NCBI GenBank assembly: GCA_014825775.1 | Contig: MVAQ01000108.1 | Coordinates: 1 to 64,000 of the forward strand | Origin: Krasilnikovozyma curviuscula | Taxonomy: Eukaryota; Basidiomycota; Tremellomycetes; Cystofilobasidiales; Mrakiaceae | Direction: 5' to 3' | DNA: 64,000 nucleotides | Part shown: piece after piece, positions 23,339-34,491 of the stretch | Layout: every line of letters starts with the position of its first letter | How positions within the stretch are numbered: position 1 is the first letter of the stretch | Notes under the pieces: model-generated | Told to the model about the DNA's origin: nothing | Seen by the model: the letters and a program-made list of their open reading frames with translations, nothing else | Database searches by the model: none | Program-made: the position numbers and the translations under genes

Positions 23339-24728
23339 CTACAAGACTTCGTCCTGCTGTACTTCCACCACAATCCCATACTGATCCCCACCCATTTCGG
23401 CGCGACAATCATCATTCAGCTGCATCTCTTGCACCGGCCGCACCCTCAGCGGTGAAGTCTGTGCTTCAGTGAATTGTTCTACCCAAGGATTCGGTGGTTC
23501 AATATAATCTGATGGAAGTGGGGGAGGTGGTGGTAGATGTGAAAGTAGCAGATTATTGAATTCTTTGGGATGGGTCACAGAGCACAACTGCAACGAGGCA
23601 AAGTTGGTCACTTCACTGCCACCATCAAACTATTGAAAAGATCATGAGAGATACTCACGTGGGCAGCTCCAGGTATAGTCTCTACTCGAAGAGGTCGATC
23701 ACACTTTTTGTTCATCTCTTCCACATAGTTGTTAAAGGCCCCTAACGACGTTTGCATGTCTCGTTCTCCTCTAATTATGAGTACCGGCACTTTGATATCA
23801 TTCAATGGTAGCTCATTGTTAGAAGCAAGAAGAAATTGTAAATTTGTCCTGAAATAGACCTCATCCTGTAGAGACGTAAAGATGTAAATTACATCAGCAG
23901 CTGCGCGATATCGGTGAATCAGAGACGATGCGGAAGATAGACATACCCCAACTTCTTGTAGTATACTCAGGGACCTCTCTCGACACATAATGCTCATCAG
24001 GTTGACAAATGGGTACTTGTTATAATTATGTCCATACCACAAGTACCATAGAGCGTCGGCAGCGGCGTAGGCTTCCCTGGTCGGGTCAGAAGTCCTGAGA
24101 TGTTCTTCCACAATTACTCTTAAGCAATCCTCGTAGCCTTGATCAGTTTCAGCACTCTGATATGGTATGAAACAACATTACAGTCAGTCATCTGCCAAAA
24201 AGCGAAAGTAACTGTGGAGGAGACTCACAAATTCATCCTTAATATACAATGAGACAATTGTCAGAGAAAGACTCTTTTCTGGGTTGTTCGTCATGTAGAG
24301 AATCATCGGATTGGCGCACGATCCAACGCACACGTAGTGACAAGAATCGATTTTCAGCTGGTCCAGCACTGGGCTCCGCACTTTCCCAGGCGATGTGAAG
24401 TCGAAGTCCTCTGGAACAAACGGTGAAGAATGACCGTGCCCTATCAGATCCACCAGGACGTTGTTATATCCACGGACAGCTCCAAACAAGTTTGAAGCAA
24501 AAAACCTAAACATTGGACGTACGGACAATCAGCCCAGACTTGCAGCACAGTATATAAGAATGGGCTGACTTACCATGAAGCGTTGAATGCACTATGCAGC
24601 CACATTATCGTTGGCCTGTTCTGATCTATAGCATCGCTGTCGTTGGACCAAGGCGTGACGATCTGAGCCGACATCCATACCCGAGTCTTGGCCTCATCAG
24701 ATAAAGGAAAGTAGCATTTGATTGGCAT
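23339..24728 (-). CDS. Alpha/beta-hydrolase family protein, copy B
   Basis: Tandem paralogue of the gene at 21353-22962, starting MPIKCYFPLSDEAKTRVW. The first exon (24728 to about 24572) ends in NASW before a GTAAGT donor. Matching blocks are RPTIMWLHSAFNASW, VLVDLIGHGHSS, HYVCVGSCANPMILY (elbow), KVPVLIIRGERDMQT (Asp), TIPGAAH (His) and HPKEFNNLLLSHL, then a Pro-rich loop. The elbow is VGSCAN, again without GxSxG and differing from copy A; Cys or Ser could be nucleophile or the protein may be non-catalytic. Intron positions match copy A, supporting tandem duplication. Confidence 0.75.
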
Positions 24729-25542
24729 TTGGGAGAGTAGCAGAAGAGGTTAAGCAGTAAATCTCAGGTGATATGTTGTTGGGGAATGCTTGAGTTGAGG
24801 AGTTGGTGCTGGTTTGTTTGAGCCTGATGGTACGCCGACAGGGGAGAGGCCACCGTAATTTCAATACAAACAGTCCCCACTACAACTACAGAATTGGGCC
24901 AATGGGCAGGTGATTTTTGGTAGGAGTATGCGTGTTTGACAGTTGTGCAACGAAAAAGTTGACGGAGCAGCGGAGGATGGGTGCAGTAGCGCCACAATGT
25001 TTCGGATGGTGGGGTAGCGGTGCCTCTGAGAACTGTTCTCTTCCCAGAACCGATGGTTTTCCGCCTAATCGAGCAGAAAACATCTGGAAATAGTATCTAG
25101 GGCGATGAATTAGAGACAACCATATTCTGTCACCTTAACGAGGGCGTTGTGGTACCCCAGCATCTAAGGCATCCAGTCATACAGCTGTTACAGTCTAAAG
25201 CAGCACGAATAGTGCTTTGGTTGCTCACCGTAACTTCTTCTTAATCAAGAGCAAAATTAAAACAAGAATAACTCCTGCTCAGTAGGAATAGCCTCTGTTT
25301 TATTTGAGACCCCAGCTGGTCTGTATTCATATGCATCTCAAACTCGAGGATCAACGGGTTGATTCCAATACACTTGTATCATTTACAAATTATTTTGGTT
25401 ACCAAGTAGTGAAAGATCTTGCTGTGGAAATCTTTTTTACTTGATTGGTCCCTGTTCTCAAACGCGTTGTGGTTGTCAGTGTGAAATACATCAACTTTTT
25501 GTTTTCGTCTATACAGCCGGAACCAGTCCCTATCAGATGTGG
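24729..25542. other. Intergenic, no gene seen
   Basis: About 0.8 kb between hydrolase copy B and the CipC-like gene. Frames at 24764-25119 (-) show no motif and lie directly upstream of the hydrolase start, so they are treated as promoter. Confidence 0.45.
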
Positions 25543-26307
25543 TTATGTGTTATATAACCAATAGCTCTGCAGAACTTTTGTTTTAACATGTTCAGCGTTC
25601 TCTCTGACATACTCCTCCATGCGAAAATCAACTGAAACCATCGCAGGGTTTTCCCTACTTTGGAGCTCCGTCGCGTCGTTCTAGAGACTGTTACAGATAT
25701 CTTCAATATAAGACAATGCCTCTTTTAGATCAAATAGTGAATGATGGATAATATTCAATCAGAAATGCTACAGCACAGCAATAAGGGAAAGATGAACACA
25801 CCGTCTTTAGTCTCATTCACTTTTAGAGATTGAAGCCCCTGTTCCACCCAAAAACATTAATGTGAGCTCAACATATACAGCGAAGTTGAATATAGGATCA
25901 AGACCTCACCCTGTCAGCAACCAATTGGTCGACGTATCCACTGATGGCAGCTTCCAAAATCTCCTTTCTCGTAGGGCCCGTAGGTGGATAACCATCATCT
26001 TCCTTCCTATATACTCAGCCCCAACATATACAGAGAGAATAATAAGTTAACAAATTCGCCAAAGGAGCGAACCGGCCTCACTTCTTTTCGAACGCCTGAA
26101 AAGCTATCCATGCTGCGGCATAAGCGACAGAGTCTTTTGAGACGTCAGAGCCGGGTGTAAAGTTGATGTCCTGGTAATATTTTTGGGCGGCAAGGATCTT
26201 TTCTTCGGTGTTGCTGGATCATGGAGAAAAGGTTTCGAATAGCATGGGATCAGTTTACTAGTCTTGATACAGTCCCCGATGAACAAAAGACTCGCTTACC
26301 TGGACAT
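25543..26307 (-). CDS. CipC/DUF3759-like small protein
   Basis: A small gene not contained in any long frame. Exon 1 is only ATGTCCAG (26307-26300). Exon 2 (from 26213) reads NTEEKILAAQKYYQDI and SVAYAAAWIAFQAFEKK, exon 3 EDDGYPPTGPTRKEILEAAI and SGYVDQLVADR, exon 4 GLQSLKVNETKD. The pattern AAxxAFxAxE, then a helix with KEILxAxxxGxVDxLVxxxGL, matches the CipC (concanamycin-induced)/DUF3759 family. The 3' end is uncertain: either a stop soon after VNETKDG, or a last exon from about 25682 to the stop at 25543 (ending KVLQSYWLYNT). Function is unknown; family members are often stress-induced. Confidence 0.5.
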
Positions 26308-27764
26308 GTTCAACTATGTGAGGATTGTAAGATTCCAGTGGACTGTGGTAAGAGCAAAGGATGACGACAATTTTCGTGGTGTTTCCTGTTCCCTGACCGG
26401 TCTGTGCGCTTGCGACGGTCACGCGAGCAAGAGATGGATATGGTGATGGCAACGGCAAATGTCCTACAGATCACCCAATGAGAGCAGATTCAAACAACAT
26501 GTGGCATTGAATATCCTTTGCTTGAATTGTAAAAGATCAGTGGTTGAGCGTGTAAGTGGCGAAATCACCACAAGCACTCAGATCCTCAGCAAAACAATAA
26601 ATTGAGAAGCAATCAACTTAAGGCCTCATGAGACCAAACTGCTTGCCTCAACTCTCGAATCGCTCAAGTTAGGCGGATACATTTAAGGCCGAGATCATGC
26701 CGAGGTTTGACAACATCTTCTATTGCATTTTCACAGGTTGACCCTCTAACAGAGTTTTTGTACGTTTTCGAACATCATGATGCAATAAAAACAGTTCTCC
26801 TTATTGACTGGTATTGGAATGACAGTGTTGACTACCCAGGCTCGAGGCCACAAACTTCCCACTTCTTGGAGAAACAAAAAAGCAGTAACAGGTCACTCAC
26901 AGTAAGTAATTGGGAGGTGATAGACATCAGACATGTGAGAGAACAGCTCTCAACGATACCATTCCAACTGTTTCGCTCTTCAAGGCTCCACTCTAATTTT
27001 TAACCAGTCGCTGTGACTTTCCCAAGTAGTCCATCTTCGATATAGTACTACTTCATGGTATTTCATGGCCCAGTTACACTCCCGCTCAAGCGCAGGTAAA
27101 AATAAGCGGTAAAACGATGGATAAACATCAAAGTCCGATCCGGAACGATCGCCTCGAAAAGGCGCAGGCGTGGCTCCTCTGTCTTTTCCCCGTCTTCATT
27201 ACTACCTCAGGACCAGAAGGCACGTCTGCCCCCCTCTCCCAGCCGTCGAGGTACATTTCTTAGTCCTACTCACGGTCCTGATTATTTAAGAAGGCGTCGC
27301 TGACCTCGCTGACCCCCCTTTTTTTCTTGGGAAAAAGAGCCCCGTGCATTCTCCAGTAGACCTACCTCGCTGGCCTGTTGGGCGAACTGTGCTTGCTTCA
27401 ATATCTTGTCGCTTTAGTATCCTGTCCCTTCTCTGTAGTGTATCGTAGAGTGTTTGTTGGTCTTGGTGTGAAGAGGCTTTTTTAAGGAAGGAAGGAGGTC
27501 TGCGGTGGATTACTTTACTTCACAAACGTCAGTCGTTCCCTTTCTAGTCCCCTTCTCACCCCCTCCTCCATCTCATTTGATTCTTTCTATTCTTTCTTCG
27601 TATACTTGCAGCTGCTCTCAGAAATTGGAGCTTAAAAGAGTCCTTGGTCTCGCCGATTTTCCATTGCTCGGTGTTTTTACACAACATCACGAGGAGCTTT
27701 GTAATCAAAATGAGGCTGTCAGTCATTTTGACAGCTATTTTTCAATCGTTTATTAACCACTGAA
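26308..27764. other. Intergenic, divergent promoters
   Basis: About 1.46 kb between the CipC-like gene (-) and the F-box gene (+), so it serves both. It contains pyrimidine-rich tracts near 27310-27330 and 27540-27600 that look like promoter or 5' UTR sequence. No gene was supported. Confidence 0.45.
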
Positions 27765-29157
27765 ATGCCTTTACATGATGACAGCCCCTACAGCAACGCA
27801 CCTTATCAATCCTTCTTTCAAAACGATAGTACGGGCTGGATTTGATCCTTCTTCTACTGCCAGGCACCCTTTCTGATATCAATTGAATTTACTAGCTCGA
27901 TCTCATGGAATTTCACCTTACGATCACCCATTCCTCAATTTCCGCCAGTCTGCCAACTCCTCACTTTACGCCCCTTTCTCCTGCGACATCACATTCTCTG
28001 ACCTACCAGACGAGATCCTAAAGAACATTCTCTCATTTGCTATTGTCCCTTCAGCAGTGGCATCGGTAGCCATCCTTCTCACCAGCCATCGGTTTCACCG
28101 TCTTGGTGTCAAGTTTTTGTGGTCCAAAGTCATCATCCGGTCGAGCCAGGGCTACGACTGCTTCCGAACACGATGGCACCACATGCGAGCAGAGAATGAA
28201 GACGAGAAGGTGTTCTGGGAACGGTTCGAGCAGATCCGAATATTCGAGATCCCAGACGTCAACCACATGTCGTGGTGGCCCTACAACTTTGCGACTATCC
28301 ACGCTTCCACACCGCGTCCTATCAAGAATCTCGAGCTCCTCAAATTTGATATCAACCTTAACCCACCATCTTTTCATGGCCAAGCTCAAACGCAGCCGTT
28401 GCAGCTGCACCACTTCCACAACGCGGCAGCTACATCGCTCTCGGTTCTCAAGATCTACACTGTCAACTCGCCGGAGGTGACCGTAATCCTATCTTCTCCC
28501 CTCATGGCGTGCATTCTCGATTGGGAGCTGCATGTTGCACTCCACCTACACAGCGGATACATGAACGGTCCCGTGGAAATCAGCAACCTTGTTATTAGCC
28601 TAAGGAAAGGTGGTGGAAGGGGTGGGAAGTGGCTACCATTGCCCGTAAGATCGGTCCAGCCGCGCTGTGTCACGATTGTCATCTCTGAAGAGAAGGACGC
28701 GATGCATATCGATCAGAATAGTGAGGAGGAGAAGGAGTGGTGGAGGTTGTTTGAGCACCAGCTCGCGGTCTGGAGTCGTGTGGAGAAGGTTGTAATTATG
28801 GGGGTACCTCTCGTATCGAGGAACATTGGATTTGCTTCAGAATGTGTTGGGAGGGCTGTGTTGGAGATAGTGGATGTGAATGGCGACATTTTACGAAAGG
28901 TAAGTCTGGCACATCGTCTTAAAAGCAGAAAGACATCACTGACTTTGCAGCTGCCTTTCTATGCTACAGTGGGGCTTGTCATAATTACAGTTTGTTGGTC
29001 TGACCAGTTGTATACTTACTCTTCGAAATCACCTCAGTGTTCTACTGTTCCTCAAAACCGTGCGAGAGGTTGTGCTATTATTATTTTGTCTGACACATTA
29101 TCTTCCAAACTTCAGCTTCACCGAATGTCATCTCCAATACGTTGCTCTATTGATTAA
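27765..29157 (+). CDS. F-box-like protein
   Basis: Starts at MPLHDDSPYSNAPYQ (27765). Exon 1 ends at 27828 and joins exon 2 at 27896 (GATA|CTCGATC). The F-box-like motif FSDLPDEILKNILSFAI with SHRFHRLGVKFLW is at about residues 45-95 and would recruit SKP1 of an SCF ubiquitin ligase. The rest (KNLELLKFDINL, LSVLKIYTV) is compatible with degenerate leucine-rich strands used for substrate binding. A later GTAAGT..GCAG segment at 28900-28950 is 51 nt, in frame and stop-free, so it may be spliced or retained without breaking the protein. The substrate is unknown. Basidiomycete genomes carry many such F-box proteins. Confidence 0.7.
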
Positions 29158-29461
29158 TGAGTCCAAAAGAACACTGAAAAAATAACCCGAAAAAAGGCAC
29201 ACTCCCACGGAATACCGCTTCGAGTCTTCCTTTCTCCCGCTCGACTCTGAATCAACTAAGGTGATCTGGTTTGAGTAAGAGCACATCATACTTCCAGACC
29301 TTCCTGTGTTCTATCTGGTTCATCTTCTTGGTCAATTCGCTTTGCATTGGTACCGTAGGTAGTCAAGAGGGCTACTGTCACACCCATTTCGAACCGCTAT
29401 CCAGGGAGCTGGGGTAATCAACTTCCATGTTTCAGTAACCACTAAATAAAGAATAGCAGAT

Positions 29462-32400
29462 ATGCCTCTCCATTCGAGGTATGTTCTCGTTTCTTGTCCT
29501 TGCTTGAGCTGGAAGAAAAGGAGTTCCTAACATCGACACGCATTTCTGGTCTCTCCCACCACCTTAACAGGTTCAATCACAGCGAATACGAGAATCCTAA
29601 CCCTTATATTACCTTTATCAGTGTCTTGGAGCAATATGGTGATTCTGAAGTGAGTTTTGGTGTGAAGGGAGAAACATTTTAAGAAAATGGGGAATTGACG
29701 CAGCAATTCTGTCCGGCTCTTGTTCGCTCTCTTGTCTTTGATTGAACGCCCCTTCTTCAAAGATAGCCCTGGAGATCATGCGAGCTGTAGCAGCTCAATT
29801 TAAGCGTAAGCACTCACCTCCAATTTTCTCCCTACCATGACGTCTCTGTTTCATATCATCCCAGCTATCATCGACCTCACTGACACTGGTTCTTCATCTT
29901 CTCAGCGATTTGTCAGGACTTTGGCCTTTCTGTCAATTCGTTCGAAGAAGTAGAATGGAACCCCGTCTTCTCCGGTAGAAACTGGAATGGCGGTGAGGTC
30001 GTCGAGCTCGTCCTTAGGCTTCCAAACGGCGCCTTCAAACCGAGTGAATGGATTCTTAGCAGTAAGTTTGTGTTTTTAGTTGTCAATTGATGCAAGCATC
30101 CTAACAGAAAATCTAATGATGTTTTGCCTGTTCACACCTGTACTTAGCGATGTGCCACGAGTTGGCCCATATCAGGTACGCTCGAACCGTTTGTTTTGTT
30201 ATCACCCCTTCATGATTCTGATTTTTTTTTGAATGTTTTTAATTTTTGGTTGTCACCTGCTTTATCGAAGACATATGAATCACTCCTCCTCTTTCACGAA
30301 GTTCAACATCTTCATCCGAAACGAACTTAGGGAGCTTCAGGCAAGAAGGTTCACGGGGGAAGGTTTCTATGGACAAGGCAACAGGTTGTTAGACTCTAAG
30401 ACCATTAATGTCAATCATCTGTCAAATAGGGACATTCCAGAGGACGAAGTGAGTGATTGAATTCACTTACTATTGCTTTGTCAAAGTTGGCTTTCAGAAC
30501 AGATCAATGCAACTATTTTGATGAATTGCTTACTCTTTTCTGCCTTCATGCTTCTGTTTTCCATAACAGTGTGGTGGTGCCATCGCCAAAAGTCGTCCTC
30601 GTCGTGGTCGCGGCCCTCGTTCTCGTCGCCCCATCAATCCGCACAAACCAGGTCAACCATCACTCCACACTGGCCGCCAAACCAGCAAAAATGTCAAGGC
30701 TGGTGTGAGGAAGAATAACCTTCTTGGTTTTGTCGGAGAGGGAAACAGATTGGATGGTGGAATTAGTGCGTTTCACATTTTCGTCGCCGAGCTTTTTGCA
30801 GTAAAAAAAAAGAGTTCTGAAGAAGTGCTCTACTTACCTTTATCACAGTCCTGGATAAACATGACAAGGCACTCGCATCTAGAATGAAGAAGAAAGGCGT
30901 CAATGTGGATCCTAACTCAACTTACAAGCTACAGTAAGTTTCGTACTCATGACTCCCTACCTGATCCGTTCCAATTTTTTTATTTTTTTTTAAAGAGCGG
31001 GGTCAGAACGCGGTAGAGAACAACGACTTAATGCTGTTGAAGCTAGGCAAAAAATCGAGACTAAAGCTGAGAAGAATCTCGCAGGTATGTCACATCTCTC
31101 ACATCTCTCACATCTCTCACATCTCTCACATCTCCCTCAAACAATCATGTCTGCGGTCGGTGTTGATTTAACATATATCGCATTTAGGTGATCTTCCAAT
31201 ATCAGATAAAGGGAAAAAGGTTGCTTCGTTTGTATTGGAAGAAAATGACGAGGGTCAGTCAATGGCTCGGTCAAGTCGTCGTTTTTGCTAATTCAGATCT
31301 TCCTGCCGATTGGATATAGTGTCCCAAGGTGTTTCGTCCTCTAAAACCCAAATGAATAAATCTTCCTCCATGAAATTATCAACCTCGGAATCGAGATCCT
31401 ACAAGGTTGCAACGGTAGACTGGGAAATCTCTGACGAACCCGATCTCGAACCTATTCTCGATGACACCAAGTCATCGTCTTCAATCGGCAAACGACGAAA
31501 TTCCCTCTTCATTTCAATGGAATCTAGTCCTGAAGGTACTGATGAGGAAGAAGATCTTATGGAAGTTGAAGAAACAACTAACCAGAAGAGGGAGTTGATG
31601 AACTCCCTTAAGAAGGAAGGCGACGATACTGTACTCTACTCTGGACAATCGGAAATCACTCGCTTAAGAACTGAGGCTGCTGTCAACAAAAACCTTGAAG
31701 GAAATGCTCATGCTCTCTTGAATATGAAGCGAAAGGAGGCTAGTAAGGGGCTGACTTATGATGAGATGTGGAATGAAGAAAGTGAATTGGTTGGAGGAAA
31801 ACCTAATGGAATGTTAGAGAAATCGGGAGTTGAAGGGACTGATTCGGAGTTGCTAAGCAAGTACATTGTAAGCCTTTGTTGTTCTACCTTCTACCCCACC
31901 CTTAATGTGGGGGGTGCTGATTGATTTTCTTCTCGTAGACCATCTTATCTGACGAAGACAATGCTCCATTCACGATCGCAGCTTCCTTTTCATCAACTCC
32001 CAGATCACCTGTCCAACGCCAGCGGCTTTCACCTTCTGTCAACCACTTGCCCTCATCAGACATCGAAGAAGAACGGTCATTGAAGAAGTCCCAACTATTA
32101 TTTCCTGCCAAACGTACCACTTCAGATTCCTTCGAAAAGAGAAAGCTTTCTGAAAAACCTGTTGGACGAAGGAACAAGAAGAAGCCTAAGTTGGACAAGG
32201 TGCCTCCCCAGCGACTGGGTGGTCATCACGACGTTAACCCTTGGTCTAATGAAAGCATCAACGATACCAAACCTGAAACAACAACAATAAATCCAAAATA
32301 TAAACTCCATATTCGACCCCCATTGAATCAGGCAGACAACACTCAGATATCTGGCACTTCAGAGCAGTTTGTTGCCTCCTCTGCCAAGGCCTCGACACCA

Positions 32401-32858
32401 TTAGCGGCAGAATCTTCCTCATCTCCATCGGCTTCATATTTATCTCTATCAAATTCTCTTCCTGGGGGGTCTAATACGTTAGCCAGACAGGACTCAGGCT
32501 CGATGATCAAAGATCTCGTGAAGACTTCCATCACTGATTATCTCGGTATGTCAGGCCAAAAGAGTACTAATTTGGTTGGTATACAAAGGTCTAGAGGGGA
32601 TGATGGTAAAGCTTACAATGAATCACTGGCCAAGAGGAAGCTGCAGGGTTGGAAGGACGCACCTTCTAATGCTGTTGGAAGCAATGCTAGTAATGGACAT
32701 ACGTCGAAAGGGAAATGGTCTTGCAACACTTGCACATTTGACAATGAGTGATTTCTTTTTTAATTGGATTTTTGTCTTAATGGCTTTTCTCTGATTCTCT
32801 CCTTCTCATCTGTAGTCCAAGCAGCGCCTCTTGTGAAATGTGCACGACAACACGATAA
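29462..32858 (+). CDS. WSS1: WSS1-like DNA-protein-crosslink metalloprotease
   Basis: A WLM-domain zinc protease that removes proteins crosslinked to DNA and acts on SUMOylated targets. It starts MPLHSR|FNHSEYENPNPYITF. The active site MCHELAHIRHMNHSSSF is assembled over an intron (HExxHxxxMNH type) and followed by FGLSVNSFEEVEWN upstream and YGQGNRLLD, LLGFVGEGNRLDGG downstream. A basic RPRRGRGPRSRRP patch may bind DNA. The long disordered C-half contains KYITILSDEDN, a SUMO-interaction-like motif formed across an exon junction. It ends in a RanBP2-type zinc finger WSCNTCTFDNDPSSASCEMC built by the last splice (GACAATGA|TCCA). More than ten exons. The domain order matches fungal WSS1 proteins. 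Confidence 0.88.
31091..31135. repeat. Five tandem CACATCTCT units in an intron
   Basis: Four perfect 9-bp units plus one with a single change, in the intron just after the GCAG|GTATGT donor of the WSS1-like gene. Confidence 0.95.
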
Positions 32859-33364
32859 AATTTTAAGTCATCTCTCGTAAAACAGCTTATAGAACAGCAC
32901 CTAACACGTCAGATGCAACGTGCACCGCCATACCGTCATCGTACCAAAACAACTTTTCAATTTACCATGTAATCTTTTCTCACGACACCTTCTCTTCCCG
33001 CCGAACTTTTTCCTTGCTGATATATCATCTGTGTCGTCCTTTAACGCCTGCATGATCAGCAAGTGGGTACATTTTGCAATATCTCCAGGTGCCGGCGGGA
33101 AGCTCGCCACGGTGCTGAGCTCAAACTCAGCTGCGACCCCCTGTTTTTCTCCTATCCACGTATGCCCATAGCAGCAATAACGGGACACAGAGGCTTTAAT
33201 AGCAGCTAAGAGTGCCTATGGGAAGTTGCCTCTCATCCCATGTAGAAGTGAGCTCGACAAGTGCCCGATGTGATGCGCCAGGGCTGACACGCTAACCTTC
33301 AACCTCCAAACTTAGGACTCTCTCACCCAAAAAGTCACTATCGATTCTCTAACATATTACTTAG
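32859..33364. other. Intergenic, no gene seen
   Basis: About 0.5 kb between the WSS1-like stop and the first supported exon of the MYND gene. It may contain an unrecognised first exon of the latter. Confidence 0.4.
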
Positions 33365-34491
33365 GCCTGAATCATGAAAACCACTACGAGGATCTCGTGG
33401 TACTGAAGGAGCTGGATTCAAGGTATCGAGAAGCGCTCCAAGATGCAAGTTGCACGGATTCTCCTCTGTTCGTTCCGTCAGCTAAAAAAAATAAAGCTCT
33501 TCTCTTTCTTCTCGTTACAGGTACATCCTGAAACAGAGGAAGAATCTCGTCAATTCGAAGCCATACTTCCTGGTTTCGCAGCCCATCACCTCCCTCAGTT
33601 CATAGAAGCGTGGTCTGTTTCTAATGAGGTTGGAAGCCCTTACATTGAGCTCATGAACGATCTGTGTCACTCTGAGTACTTCGTTAAGTTCTTGAGGAGT
33701 CATCGGAATTCGGAAGGTTTGTTGGCTATTGCGATAGAGAAGTTGGTGGATTGGGGGGTTGATTTGGTGTGTCGCGCCGGTACCGGTATAAGGTTCTTCA
33801 GGTCATCGTATAAAGACTGGAACTGAATCAGGCTTGCCTCAACATATTTCAGAATTATCCTCCGACGTGTACGGACCTGAACCACATTCAATCCCTCCTG
33901 AATACAATCTCTTTCCTGTCAGCTTTTACCATCACTGTCCCCGGCTGCAGAATCATTCGTCTTTCACATTCTCCATCACCACCACAATATCCATCAAATT
34001 TATCACTTAAAACTTCTACTCTATTATTGGCAGCTCAAGATCAACTAGATATTCTTGCCACCTATTGCTCACCTTCTCACTTTCCACAATACAATGTCAC
34101 CGAAGACCCAAACCTACGATCTCATCTTCGTACTGTCGGAGAGAAGAAATCTGAGATACTGATGAAGGTGAATGATCTGATTGAGTATCTCGGTGGAGGA
34201 AAGAGTGCGTGGGTGAAAGAGTATCGGACGTGGCTTAGCTACACCCAGTGTGAGTACGGTCTGGCTACCAACGGTAGATGCGGAGCTTTGAATAAAGGGG
34301 AGAGTATGAAGTTTTGTAAGAAGTGTAAGGCGGTAGTGTACTGTTCCAAACGTGAGGTACTATTTCAAGTTTAAATCTTCGCGGCGAAGAAAGCTGACTT
34401 TCCTTTCACTGTGTCTTTGTTATCAGAGCATGCGATTGGAGATCGTAGACATCATACACCAAGATGTTACACAACGAATTGGAAGATGTGA
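33365..34491 (+). CDS. MYND zinc-finger protein (5' end uncertain)
   Basis: Protein with a C-terminal MYND finger: the pattern C..CGAL..KFCKKCKAVVYCSK is completed by the next exon as QHAIGDRRHHTPRC, giving the usual Cys7-His scaffold; the stop follows nine residues later. Upstream coding blocks are HYEDLVVLKELDSRYREALQ, spliced to VHPETEEESRQFEAILPGF, then SPYIELMNDLCHSEYFVKFL, KLVDWGVDL and ACLNIFQNYPPTCTDL. The first of these junctions uses a GC donor (GAT|GCAAGT), which alone keeps the frame. The first coding exon with the start Met was not found. MYND fingers bind proline-rich partners; the role here is unknown. Confidence 0.65.
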
